DNA from: an uncultured Collinsella sp.
Lineage (GTDB): Bacteria; Actinomycetota; Coriobacteriia; Coriobacteriales; Coriobacteriaceae
Assembly (NCBI GenBank): GCA_900543515.1
Contig: UQRW01000008.1
Location: forward strand, 1-55,699
DNA: 55,699 nucleotides
Direction of reading: 5' to 3'
Shown here in pieces: positions 16,150-23,753 of the stretch (position 1 is its first letter; each line of letters starts with the position of its first letter). A model generated the notes under the pieces. The model was not told where the DNA came from. It saw only the letters and a list, made by a program, of their open reading frames with translations, and searched no databases. The position numbers and the translations under genes were made by a program.

Positions 16150-16264
16150 GCTGCGGCTTGTCCAGGCACCCGACCTTCCGGCTCCAACCCTCCTCGCGTA
16201 CTTAAGTACGCGTCGTCGGGCTTGTCGCTCGGAATCTCGGGCACCTGGACAACCCTCGCCGACC
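16150..16264. repeat. 115-bp palindromic intergenic repeat, copy A (between hisF and hisI)
   Basis: Long imperfect stem-loop centred on the perfect 18-bp palindrome CGCGTACTTAAGTACGCG (16195-16212). Outer arms pair as GTCCAG (16160-16165) with CTGGAC (16245-16250) and TTCCG (16176-16180) with CGGAA (16230-16234). A second copy lies at 45787-45899, where these stems differ by paired changes that keep complementarity. It sits inside the his operon, so it must allow transcription through or hisI has its own promoter. Confidence 0.8.
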
Positions 16265-16290
16265 GGCGATGTTTAAATTGGGGAATTGAA

Positions 16291-16620
16291 ATGAGAGAAA
16301 TTACTACTCCAGCGGATCTTAAATACGACGCCAAAGGATTGATTCCTTGTGTGGTTCAGCAATATGACACCGGCGAGGTGCTTATGGTTGCTTGGATGAA
16401 CGAGGAGTCGGTGGGGTTGACGCTCAAGACCGGCACCACGTGGTTTTGGAGCCGCAGTCGCCAGGAGCTCTGGAACAAGGGCGCGACGAGCGGCAATATG
16501 CAGGAGGTCAAGGAGCTTTGGGCCGACTGCGATAGCGATACGCTGCTGGTCAAGGTTGACTCGCCGGGTCCGGCCTGCCATACCGGCAACCGTACCTGCT
16601 TCTTTAAGAAACTCGCGTAG
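16291..16620 (+). CDS. hisI: Phosphoribosyl-AMP cyclohydrolase
   Basis: Protein of 109 residues with ATG at 16291, after TTGGGGAATTGAA. An upstream in-frame extension would run into the repeat and is not supported. Monofunctional HisI with VLMVAWMNEES, TWFWSRSRQELWNKG and the metal-binding DCDSDTLLVKVD and GPACHTGNRTCFF segments. Opens the purine ring of PR-AMP. hisE is a separate gene 45 bp downstream. Confidence 0.95.
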   Translation: MREITTPADLKYDAKGLIPCVVQQYDTGEVLMVAWMNEESVGLTLKTGTTWFWSRSRQELWNKGATSGNMQEVKELWADCDSDTLLVKVDSPGPACHTGNRTCFFKKLA

Positions 16621-16665
16621 GGCGGGCGCTCGATTAGACGCTCGGCCACCAGAAAGGATTGAACT

Positions 16666-16983
16666 ATGGGTGTGCGCACCGCAAACATTCAGGATGGAAA
16701 TATCGGTGAGACGCTGACAGGTCTGGCCGAGGTGATTCACGGTCGTCGTGATGCATCGCCGCAGGAGAGCTATACCGCGCGTCTGCTGACCGACGTCGAG
16801 GATGAGCTGCTCAAGAAGCTTGCCGAGGAGTCGAGCGAGGTGATCATGGCCTGCAAGGATAACGATCACGATCACATCCGCTACGAGGCCGGCGACCTGG
16901 TCTACCACCTGCTCGTAACCCTTGAGCGCTACGGTATCACCCTCGACGAGCTTGCCGGCGAACTCAACGCCCGCCGCCACTAG
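16666..16983 (+). CDS. hisE: Phosphoribosyl-ATP pyrophosphatase
   Basis: Protein of 105 residues with ATG at 16666 and AAAGGA upstream. Small all-alpha MazG-like fold with the metal-binding helix ELLKKLAEESSEVIMACK and YEAGDLVYHLLV. Hydrolyses PR-ATP to PR-AMP. Last gene of the his operon; its stop is 27 bp from the end of the convergent histidinol-phosphatase gene. Confidence 0.95.
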   Translation: MGVRTANIQDGNIGETLTGLAEVIHGRRDASPQESYTARLLTDVEDELLKKLAEESSEVIMACKDNDHDHIRYEAGDLVYHLLVTLERYGITLDELAGELNARRH

Positions 16984-17010
16984 TCATTGGGGACGTTCTT
17001 AAACGACTAG
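16981..17010. repeat. Dispersed 'GGGGACGTTCTT' repeat, copy between hisE and histidinol-phosphatase
   Basis: TAGTCATT and AAACGACTA flank a GGGGACGTTCTT core, forming an imperfect inverted repeat that fills the space between two convergent genes. A closely matching element in the opposite orientation lies at 43178-43207. It may act as a weak bidirectional terminator or be a mobile palindromic repeat. Confidence 0.55.
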
Positions 17011-17922
17011 TTAGGCGAGGGGTGTGGACTCCCATTCTCCGGTGAGGTGGGGGATGTCGAAGGTTCGATAACCGCAGTCGTAGGCGTGGGCCTGGGCCTC
17101 GCGGATGATCCAGCAGATATCACAGGCGCGGTGCGCGTCCGAGCCAAAGGTGATCGGCACTTCGGCATGGGCAAAGCGGCGCAAAAGGCCGGTCGCGGGG
17201 TAGTAGTCGTCGAGCCCCTTGCGCGGTGCGGCCGTCGAGACCTCAACGCGGCGGCCCGTGTCGTGTGCACACTCTGCCATCTGCTTCCAGAGCGGTGCGG
17301 GGTCAAAATCGGGTGCAAAGCCTTCCTTCGAAAAGCGCATGACCAGGTCGGGATGAGCCATCACATCAAAGTTAAGCGGGCTCTCGCAGGCGCGGCACCA
17401 GTCATCGACATAGCGCTCCCACACGCCGCGTACCCCCAGGTTTTCCCAAACGTGCAAGTTGGTGTCATCGTCGATCCAGCCGCAGCGCGAATCGGGCGTA
17501 TCGGGACGAGCGACGTCCTCCGTTCCCGCCGTACCCGCGGCACCGGCCATGATATCGCCTGGGTTGCCAATCCAGTGCACACTGCCCAGGCGCACGACGG
17601 CGCCCTGGGACCAGCGCTCAACCAAAGGCTCGCAGCCCTCGTACCAATCGCATTCGAAACCGTAGATAAAGGTGAGTTCTGGCGCAATCTGAGCGGCAAG
17701 ATTGCGAGCGTCCTCAAAAGCCAGACGATGCGCCGGGAGGTCGCCCTCAGTAACCTGCACCTCGCAGTTAGCATCCATGCTGGCGGGCAGGGTGAGATGG
17801 TCGGTCGAGACCATGACGCGGCAGCCGGCCGCAGCAGCGGCACGGACGTTGTCCTCAAACGAGGCATGCCCGTCCGAAAACGAGGTGTGGGTATGGCAAT
17901 CGACCAGCGGGCACATGGGCAT
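17011..17922 (-). CDS. PHP-type histidinol-phosphatase
   Basis: Protein of 303 residues with a GGAG ribosome-binding site upstream of the ATG at 17922. PHP-family metal ligands are visible: DCHTHTSFSDGH (8-19), STDHLTL (about 39-45), GFECDWYEG and FGSDAHR near the C-terminus. Placed convergent to a his operon whose HisB lacks the phosphatase domain, it most likely dephosphorylates histidinol phosphate (HisJ/HisK type). Length and motifs fit this family; another PHP phosphoesterase role is less likely. Confidence 0.88.
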   Translation of the reverse strand: MPMCPLVDCHTHTSFSDGHASFEDNVRAAAAAGCRVMVSTDHLTLPASMDANCEVQVTEGDLPAHRLAFEDARNLAAQIAPELTFIYGFECDWYEGCEPLVERWSQGAVVRLGSVHWIGNPGDIMAGAAGTAGTEDVARPDTPDSRCGWIDDDTNLHVWENLGVRGVWERYVDDWCRACESPLNFDVMAHPDLVMRFSKEGFAPDFDPAPLWKQMAECAHDTGRRVEVSTAAPRKGLDDYYPATGLLRRFAHAEVPITFGSDAHRACDICWIIREAQAHAYDCGYRTFDIPHLTGEWESTPLA

Positions 17923-18050
17923 AGCGGCTCCTTTGCGTCAAGCGAATCCGCTTCATTGTAATGGCGCAGCTCTCAACACGCCGGGCACGCCGGGGATCGA
18001 AATCGATTGGAAAGGTTGCGCGGCGCGTGGTGCGGCCTCGCTTGCTCTCA

Positions 18051-18115
18051 AAACGTGTACGTCAGCCTCCAAAACCGACAAATAATGACATGTTTGGAGG
18101 CTGACGTACACGTTT
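18051..18115. repeat. Perfect 23-bp inverted repeat in a divergent intergenic region
   Basis: The arm at 18051-18073 (AAACGTGTACGTC... to CCAAA) is exactly complementary to 18093-18115 around a 19-nt loop. It lies between two divergently transcribed genes, so it is not a shared terminator. It may be a palindromic mobile repeat, a large operator or a small RNA hairpin. Confidence 0.75.
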
Positions 18116-18221
18116 GGATGGGGGCGAGGGCGGCGACGGACGAAAGTCACGCTTGTGCCACGTCCGATGTGCTAGCGTTTGGATGAACAAAACGAGCCCG
18201 CGCGGAAAGGAGCCGGACCGT

Positions 18222-18707
18222 ATGCCATGCGATAGCACATCCCCGCTGTCCCGCGAGACCGATGCGCCCGAAACCATCGTCAAGCTGGAATGCGACATCG
18301 ACGACGCGTCGCCTGAGGTACTCGCCTACGCCGCCGACCGCCTGCGCGAGGCGGGTGCGCGCGAGGTGCACTGGCTGCCCCTCTATTGTAAGAAAGGCCG
18401 CCCCGGCTGGCAGCTGCAGGTAATCTGCACCTACGAGGATATCGAGCGCCTGCAGACGATCATCTTCTTGGAAACCACGACCAACGGCATTCGTCGCCAG
18501 GTTATGGAGCGCGTTTGCCTACCACGCCGCTTTGAGCGCGTAACGACGCCATGGGGCGAGGTGTTCGTCAAGGTGGCCACCCTGCCCGACGGCAGCGAGC
18601 GTGCAGCGCCCGAGTACGAGGACTGCGCCCGCCTTGCCCGCGAGCACGGCGTGCCGCTCCAGCGCGTGATGCAGGCGGCCCAGAGCGCGGCACTGCGATT
18701 TGAATAG
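18222..18707 (+). CDS. Stand-alone LarC C-terminal (LarC2) nickel-insertion-like protein
   Basis: Protein of 161 residues; the ATG at 18222 follows AAAGGAGC. It matches the C-terminal domain of LarC/DUF111: LECDIDDASPEVLAYAADRL, LYCKKGRPGWQLQV, ETTTNGIR and PEYEDCARLAREHGVPL. LarC is a nickel-delivering enzyme for the pincer cofactor of lactate racemase and is normally about 400 residues, with a LarC1 half. In Lactobacillus the two halves are joined by programmed frameshifting. No LarC1, LarB or LarE gene is near, so this half works alone or with a distant partner. It precedes a phosphodiesterase gene in one unit. Confidence 0.82.
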   Translation: MPCDSTSPLSRETDAPETIVKLECDIDDASPEVLAYAADRLREAGAREVHWLPLYCKKGRPGWQLQVICTYEDIERLQTIIFLETTTNGIRRQVMERVCLPRRFERVTTPWGEVFVKVATLPDGSERAAPEYEDCARLAREHGVPLQRVMQAAQSAALRFE

Positions 18708-18764
18708 CGCGGCCGGCGACATCCCGTGCCCAGCCGCATTAACCCCATCCCGAAAGGATCCCCC

Positions 18765-19313
18765 ATGAAATACCTCATCGCCTCCGACATCCACGGCTCT
18801 GCATATTGGGCCGAGCGCCTGGTCGCCGCCATCGAGTCCGAGCAGCCCGACCGCATCGTCCTGCTGGGCGACCTGCTCTACCACGGTCCGCGCAACGACC
18901 TGCCGCGCGATTACGCCCCCAAGCGCGTAATCCCGCTGCTCAACGCCCTGGCCGACCGCATCATCGCGGTACGCGGCAACTGCGATGCCGAGGTCGACCA
19001 GATGGTGCTCGACTTCCCCGTCATGGCCGACTACGCCACGCTGTTCGACGAGACCGGCCGCGAGCTGTTCCTGACGCACGGCCACGTCTTTGGCGCCGGC
19101 ATGCACAACAGCGTCGACCACGCGCCCGCGTTGCCCGAGGGCTCCGCGCTCGTCTACGGTCACACGCACATCAAGGTTAACGAGGCAAGCGAGGCGCACC
19201 CGGGCCTGTGGCTCTTCAACCCCGGCAGCGTGAGCATCCCCAAGGACGGCACGCACAGCTACGGCATCTACGAGGACGGCGCGTTCCGCCACGTGATCCT
19301 GGAGGAGGACTAA
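18765..19313 (+). CDS. YfcE/MJ0936-family metallophosphodiesterase
   Basis: Protein of 182 residues; the ATG at 18765 follows GAAAGGATC. Calcineurin-like metal-binding motifs run in order: SDIHG (7-11), LLGDLLYHG, VRGNCD, LTHGH and YGHTH, with NPGSVSIPKDG at the end. The family hydrolyses phosphodiesters and model substrates in vitro; the physiological substrate is unknown. Its stop is 2 bp before the mazG ATG, in a larC2-yfcE-mazG unit. Confidence 0.88.
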   Translation: MKYLIASDIHGSAYWAERLVAAIESEQPDRIVLLGDLLYHGPRNDLPRDYAPKRVIPLLNALADRIIAVRGNCDAEVDQMVLDFPVMADYATLFDETGRELFLTHGHVFGAGMHNSVDHAPALPEGSALVYGHTHIKVNEASEAHPGLWLFNPGSVSIPKDGTHSYGIYEDGAFRHVILEED

Positions 19314-19315
19314 CC

Positions 19316-20176
19316 ATGGCGCAGCACATGGCTCAGCAAAATGCCGAGGGCTCGCGCGATCTGTCCACGCTAGTCGACGCGTCGACCGAGCTGCAGCATC
19401 TGGTGCAGACCATCTGGCGTCTGCGTCAGCCCGATGGCTGCCCATGGGACCGTGAGCAGACGCACCGCAGCATTGGCAAGAACATGATCGAGGAGGCCTA
19501 CGAGGCGCTCGACTGCATCGAGGCGGACGACGCGGTTCACCTACGCGAGGAGCTGGGCGACGTGCTCATGCAGGTCGTGCTGCATGCGCAGATTGCGGCG
19601 GACGCCGGCGAGTTTACGCTGGCCGACGTGGCGCGTGATATCGATGCCAAGCTCATCCGCCGTCATCCGCACGTGTTTGGCGATGTAGATGCCGACAGTT
19701 CCGACGAGGTACTCAAGATTTGGGACGAGGTCAAGCTTGCCGAGAAAGCCGCCAAGGACAAGGCCGTGGCAGCGGGCGAGGCCGCGCCCGGGGGTCTGCT
19801 CGACGGCGTGCCCACGCATCTGCCGGCGCTGATGCAGGCTCAGAAGGTGTCGCGCAAGGCGGCTGCCGTGGGCTTTGAGTGGGAGACGGTCCAGGACGTG
19901 TGGGACGAGGTTGCCGAGGAGCGTGCCGAGTTTGAGGCCGAGGCCCCTGGCTCGCCCGAGCGCGAAATGGAGTTTGGCGATCTGCTCTTTGCCCTGGTCA
20001 ACGTCGCGCGCAAGGAGGGTATCGACGCCGAGAGCGCCCTGCGCGCGAGCACGGCCAAGTTTCGCCGTCGCTGGGCTGCGATGGAACAGATGGCGGCCGA
20101 TGCCCACGTTGATCTTGCCGAGCTTTCGACCCATGGGCTCAACGACCTGTGGGACGCAGCAAAGGCAGGGGAGTAA
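19316..20176 (+). CDS. mazG: Nucleoside triphosphate pyrophosphohydrolase MazG
   Basis: Protein of 286 residues with ATG at 19316 and GGAGGAGG just upstream. Two MazG domains are visible: RLRQPDGCPWDREQTHRSI with EEAYEALDCIE and EELGDVLMQVVLHAQ in the N-terminal half, and KAAAVGFEWE with EMEFGDLLFALVNVARK in the C-terminal half, joined by a charged Ala-rich linker (about 140-165). Hydrolyses NTPs to NMP and pyrophosphate, clearing aberrant nucleotides. Last gene of its unit before a strong hairpin. Confidence 0.93.
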   Translation: MAQHMAQQNAEGSRDLSTLVDASTELQHLVQTIWRLRQPDGCPWDREQTHRSIGKNMIEEAYEALDCIEADDAVHLREELGDVLMQVVLHAQIAADAGEFTLADVARDIDAKLIRRHPHVFGDVDADSSDEVLKIWDEVKLAEKAAKDKAVAAGEAAPGGLLDGVPTHLPALMQAQKVSRKAAAVGFEWETVQDVWDEVAEERAEFEAEAPGSPEREMEFGDLLFALVNVARKEGIDAESALRASTAKFRRRWAAMEQMAADAHVDLAELSTHGLNDLWDAAKAGE

Positions 20177-20180
20177 GACT

Positions 20181-20225
20181 GCGGGAACGACGGGCTGACA
20201 TGCCTCATCGTTCCCGCTAAATTTT
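20181..20225 (+). terminator. Terminator after mazG
   Basis: Perfect 10-bp stem GCGGGAACGA (20181-20190) with TCGTTCCCGC (20208-20217), 17-nt loop, followed by TAAATTTTT. Confidence 0.8.
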
Positions 20226-20260
20226 TCGAAAATCAAGTGTATCCCTCGGCTAACTTAGGG

Positions 20261-20266
20261 CATAAT
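20261..20266 (+). promoter_or_regulatory. Probable -10 of the enolase promoter
   Basis: CATAAT lies about 100 bp before the enolase start in the only intergenic space upstream of it. No convincing -35 is present. The leader up to 20365 contains no ORF with support; it ends in the ribosome-binding site GAGAGGGAG. Confidence 0.35.
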
Positions 20267-20365
20267 GCAAAAAGTGCGACATGGCTAACTTACGGAGGCG
20301 CACCGATGGTGCACAGTCGGCCAGTCGCTTGCATCAACTACGTTTCCAAGTGAGAGGGAGACAAC

Positions 20366-21655
20366 ATGAGCGATATTTTGGACGTCTACGGTCGCGAGGT
20401 ACTCGACAGCCGCGGCAACCCCACCGTCGAGGTCGAGGTCGTGCTCGAGGACGGCAGCTTCGGCCGCGCGATGGTGCCTTCGGGCGCTTCGACCGGCGCC
20501 TTTGAGGCATGCGAGTTGCGCGACGGCGACAAAGGTCGCTATCTGGGCAAGGGCGTCTCGCAGGCCGTCGAGCACGTCAACAACGAGTGCGCCGATGCCG
20601 TCGTGGGCCTCGATGCCTTCGACCAGCGTGCCGTCGATGCCGCGCTGATCGCCGCCGACGGTACGCCCAACAAGACCAAGCTCGGCGCTAACGCCATCTT
20701 GGGCGTGTCGCTGGCCGTTGCCCGCGCTGCGGCAGAGTCGGCGGGTCTTTCGCTGTACCAGTACCTGGGCGGCGTCAACGCTCACCTGCTGCCCACGCCC
20801 ATGATGAACATTCTCAACGGTGGCATGCATGCCGACAACAACGTTGACTTCCAGGAGTTTATGATCATGCCGGTGGGCGCCCCGAGCTTTGCCGAGGGCC
20901 TGCGTTGGTGCGCTGAGGTCTACCACACCCTCAAGGGCGTGCTGCACGAGGCCGGCCTTGGCGGCGGCGTGGGCGACGAGGGCGGCTTCGCGCCCAACCT
21001 CAAGACCAATGCCGAGCCGTTCGAGTACATTACCAAGGCCGTCGAGAAGGCTGGCTTTAAGCCCGGCGTCGACTTCATGTACGCCATGGATCCGGCCTCG
21101 ACCGAGTTCTACAACGCCGAGACCGGTATGTACGAGCTCAAGGGCGAGGGTGTTGAGTACACGAGCGCCCAGATGGTCGATTACTGGGAGAAGCTCGTCG
21201 ACACCTACCCCATTATCTCCATCGAGGACGGCATGGCCGAGGAGGACTGGGATGGCTGGGTCGAGCTGACCCGTCGCATCGGCAACAAGGTGCAGCTGGT
21301 GGGCGACGACCTGTTCGTTACCAACACCGAGCGCCTCAAGAAGGGCATCGAACTGGGCGCTGCCAACGCGATTCTGGTCAAGGTCAACCAGATCGGTACG
21401 CTCACCGAGTCGCTCGAGGCCATCGAGACCGCCAAGGAGGCCGGCTACGCCTGCATCGTGAGTCACCGCTCCGGCGAGACCGAGGATTCCACGATCGCCG
21501 ACCTGGTCGTGGGCGTCAATGCCGGCCAGATTAAGTCGGGTGCCCCGTGCCGTAGCGACCGTATCGCCAAGTACAACCAGCTCATCCGTATCGAGGACGA
21601 GCTCGAGGGCAGCGCGCGTTACGCCGGCAAGGCCGCGTTCTACAACATTCGCTAG
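20366..21655 (+). CDS. eno: Enolase
   Basis: Protein of 429 residues, the usual length, with ATG at 20366 after GAGGGAG. It carries ARE-like SRGNPTVEVEV, SGASTGAFEA, the metal-binding Asp/Glu residues in YAMDPASTEFYN, ISIEDGMAEEDWDGW and VGDDLFVTN, and the signature SHRSGETEDSTIADLVVG. Converts 2-phosphoglycerate to phosphoenolpyruvate, which also supplies the PTS encoded at 3.5-6.4 kb. It is monocistronic between two terminators. Confidence 0.97.
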   Translation: MSDILDVYGREVLDSRGNPTVEVEVVLEDGSFGRAMVPSGASTGAFEACELRDGDKGRYLGKGVSQAVEHVNNECADAVVGLDAFDQRAVDAALIAADGTPNKTKLGANAILGVSLAVARAAAESAGLSLYQYLGGVNAHLLPTPMMNILNGGMHADNNVDFQEFMIMPVGAPSFAEGLRWCAEVYHTLKGVLHEAGLGGGVGDEGGFAPNLKTNAEPFEYITKAVEKAGFKPGVDFMYAMDPASTEFYNAETGMYELKGEGVEYTSAQMVDYWEKLVDTYPIISIEDGMAEEDWDGWVELTRRIGNKVQLVGDDLFVTNTERLKKGIELGAANAILVKVNQIGTLTESLEAIETAKEAGYACIVSHRSGETEDSTIADLVVGVNAGQIKSGAPCRSDRIAKYNQLIRIEDELEGSARYAGKAAFYNIR

Positions 21656-21727
21656 GCACGCGGAGGTCGCGGGGGCGGGGAAGACTCGGATTTGCCTTGC
21701 TCCAGCCGGGCGCTGTTGAGCACCATT

Positions 21728-21760
21728 GGGCGCTGGGCCATATGACTCAGCGCCTTTTTT
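21728..21760 (+). terminator. Terminator after enolase
   Basis: GGCGCTG (21729-21735) pairs with CAGCGCC (21748-21754), followed directly by TTTTTT. Confidence 0.85.
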
Positions 21761-21802
21761 ATGTCGAGCAAAGGCTGGCGAAGGCGGTGCGGGCGCTCGT
21801 GC

Positions 21803-21808
21803 TATAAC
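21803..21808 (+). promoter_or_regulatory. Probable -10 for the FtsB-like gene
   Basis: TATAAC about 44 bp upstream of the ATG at 21852, after the enolase terminator. A -35 element is not clear. Confidence 0.35.
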
Positions 21809-21851
21809 TAGAATACTTAGCGCAAACAAACCTCAACCGCACAAGGCGCAC

Positions 21852-22613
21852 ATGGATCAGATTTATGACAACAGGTACTATTCCGCCGGTTCGCGTGAGC
21901 CGTCGCCTCGCCGTGCGCGCACGGTGCAGCTCGGTGGGTCCGCCTACGCCGGCGCCGACCGCTCCATACAGCGCCCGACAAGTACCTCGCGCCCCAATGC
22001 TCAAGTGAATACTTCGACAGATGGACCAGTGCGCCCGGCACGTTCGTCGCATGCTCAGCGCTCGTCGGCTCAAACGCACGATAGGTCGAGCAGGCCCTCG
22101 AACCGTTTTTCGGGCTCGGACTTTATGCACTACGCCAACGACAACGCGGTGGTCAAGGCGATCTACGACTTTACCCACGGTCCTCAGCGAGGGCTATTCA
22201 TCGGCATCGTCGTTGCCCTGGTGCTCATGAGCCTGTATTTCCCCGTGCGCGACCTGTACGTGGCAAAGCGTTCGAGCGATATCTTGACCAAGCAGGTCGA
22301 GATTCGCCAGCAATACAATGATGGGCTGCAAAAAAGCGTCGACAAGCTGCTCTCGGAGGAGGGTATCAAGGATGCGGCATCCGAGGACCTGGGCTTGGTG
22401 ATGCCCGGCGAGAAGAGGATTGAAGTGCAGGGCCTGGACGGCGATTCGGATGCCTCGTCGAGCCAGAAGTCGTCGAACGCCAAGAAGGCCAGCGAAGTTG
22501 CCAAGGAAATCGAAGAAGTCGGTAAGGACGCGCCGTGGTACATCCAAGCGCTCGACATGCTGTTTGGGTTTAACGGCGTCGAGGGCCAGACAGTCGTGTC
22601 CAACGGCAAATAG
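21852..22613 (+). CDS. FtsB/DivIC-like septum formation initiator protein
   Basis: Protein of 253 residues; the ATG at 21852 has a weak AAGGCG site and is chosen because the upstream frame crosses the promoter and terminator. A disordered Ser/Arg/Pro-rich cytoplasmic region (1-85) is followed by one membrane segment (about 114-133, GLFIGIVVALVLMSLYFPV). A coiled-coil-like stretch then contains ILTKQVEIRQQYNDGLQKSVD and the family motif EDLGLVMPGEKR. A low-complexity Ser/Lys tail follows. DivIC/FtsB proteins act in the divisome with FtsL and FtsQ/DivIB. The ppx gene follows 20 bp downstream, a common actinobacterial neighbour (eno-ftsB-ppx). Confidence 0.85.
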   Translation: MDQIYDNRYYSAGSREPSPRRARTVQLGGSAYAGADRSIQRPTSTSRPNAQVNTSTDGPVRPARSSHAQRSSAQTHDRSSRPSNRFSGSDFMHYANDNAVVKAIYDFTHGPQRGLFIGIVVALVLMSLYFPVRDLYVAKRSSDILTKQVEIRQQYNDGLQKSVDKLLSEEGIKDAASEDLGLVMPGEKRIEVQGLDGDSDASSSQKSSNAKKASEVAKEIEEVGKDAPWYIQALDMLFGFNGVEGQTVVSNGK

Positions 22614-22633
22614 CGCCCGGAGGGGAGCTCGCA

Positions 22634-23635
22634 ATGACAAATTGCAAACGCTATAAGGTGGCCGCGATCGACCTGGGAACGGTGTCGTCGCGACTGGTGC
22701 TGGCGCAGGTTGAGGCCGGGGCGATCGTGAAATCGTCCAAGCATACCGAGATCACCGACTTGGGCGAGGGCGTGGACGCGACGGGGCGCTTTTGCGAGGC
22801 GGCCGTTGAGCGCGTGCTCGCTGCGTGCCGCATGTTTGTGGACGAAGCCCGTGCCTTTGGGGCCGCGTGCATCTGCACCACGTGCACGAGCGCCGCACGC
22901 GATGCGTCCAATGCTGCCCTGCTGCTGGACGGCCTGCGCGATCTGGGGCTCGAACCGCAGGTGATTCCGGGCGAGGTCGAGGCGCGCCTGACGTTTTTTG
23001 GCGTAGCGCACGACTTTGCAGGCGAGCGCATCATCGTCGCCGATTCGGGTGGCGGCTCCACGGAGCTCGCGACGGGCGTCTATGCGCCTGAGCGCGGGGT
23101 CTTTGCGCTGGAGGGAACGCGCTCACTGGACATCGGTTGCCGTCGCGTGACGGAGCGGTTTTTCTCGGCGCTGCCGCCAACGGACAGTGAACTTGCCGCC
23201 GCTGGCGCATGGGCGGGCGAGCAGTTCGGGGCTTACTTTGAGGGCCTGCCTGTCGACTTTGAGCGCGCCGAGCGCCTCGTCGCGGTGGGCGGTACCGTCA
23301 CCACGCTCGTGGCGCTGATCCACGAACTGGAGCCGTACGACTCGAGCTTTGTGCACCTGCGCGAGCTTTCGATGGAGCAGATCTCGGCCGCCATCGATCG
23401 TATATCTACGCTGGATGTGGAGGGTATCGCCGCGCTACCGGGTGTACAGCCCAAACGCGCGGGCGTGATTCTGGCTGGCGCCGTGGTGATCCGCGAGCTC
23501 ATGCGTGCCGGCGGTTACGACATGCTCACCGTAAGCGAGAACAGCCTCCTCGCCGGTATGGCCGCCACCATCAACGAGACCCTCGACGGCGCGACTCCCA
23601 CCATCGCATGGACTCCCAGCCTCAGCGCCCTCTAA
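22634..23635 (+). CDS. Ppx/GppA-family phosphatase (exopolyphosphatase-like)
   Basis: Protein of 333 residues with GGAGGGGAG before the ATG at 22634. Actin-like ATPase fold: VAAIDLGTVSSRLV (phosphate 1 loop, near 8-21), CTSAARDASN, GEVEARLTF with catalytic Glu, and VADSGGGSTELATG (phosphate 2). It is the short two-domain form without the HD-like C-terminal region. The family hydrolyses inorganic polyphosphate or pppGpp; which one is not readable from sequence. Confidence 0.9.
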   Translation: MTNCKRYKVAAIDLGTVSSRLVLAQVEAGAIVKSSKHTEITDLGEGVDATGRFCEAAVERVLAACRMFVDEARAFGAACICTTCTSAARDASNAALLLDGLRDLGLEPQVIPGEVEARLTFFGVAHDFAGERIIVADSGGGSTELATGVYAPERGVFALEGTRSLDIGCRRVTERFFSALPPTDSELAAAGAWAGEQFGAYFEGLPVDFERAERLVAVGGTVTTLVALIHELEPYDSSFVHLRELSMEQISAAIDRISTLDVEGIAALPGVQPKRAGVILAGAVVIRELMRAGGYDMLTVSENSLLAGMAATINETLDGATPTIAWTPSLSAL

Positions 23636-23639
23636 ATAA

Positions 23640-23704
23640 GTTGCGGTGAAATACGGACTAAAATCGCCCTTTCGGGCGCCAAACAGTCCCTATTCCACCG
23701 CAAC
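23640..23704. repeat. 65-bp imperfect palindrome between convergent genes
   Basis: GTTGCGGTG (23640-23648) pairs with CACCGCAAC (23696-23704), GGACT (23655-23659) with AGTCC (23685-23689), and CGCCC with GGGCG around a TTTC loop (23665-23678). It begins 5 bp after the ppx stop and lies before the end of the convergent ATPase gene. It may end transcription from both sides, although no T-run is present. Confidence 0.65.
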
Positions 23705-23710
23705 TCAACA

Positions 23711-23733
23711 GCCGGCACCTGGGGACAGTCCTT
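23711..23733. repeat. Dispersed GCCGGCACCTGGGGACA repeat, copy 1
   Basis: This 23-bp segment matches the reverse complement of 40681-40703 with one mismatch. A further GGGGACAGTCC/GGGGCGTCCCC palindrome-like stretch follows to 23745. Both copies lie in gene-free DNA. Confidence 0.6.
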
Positions 23734-23753
23734 GCGGGGCGTCCCCACAGCGC

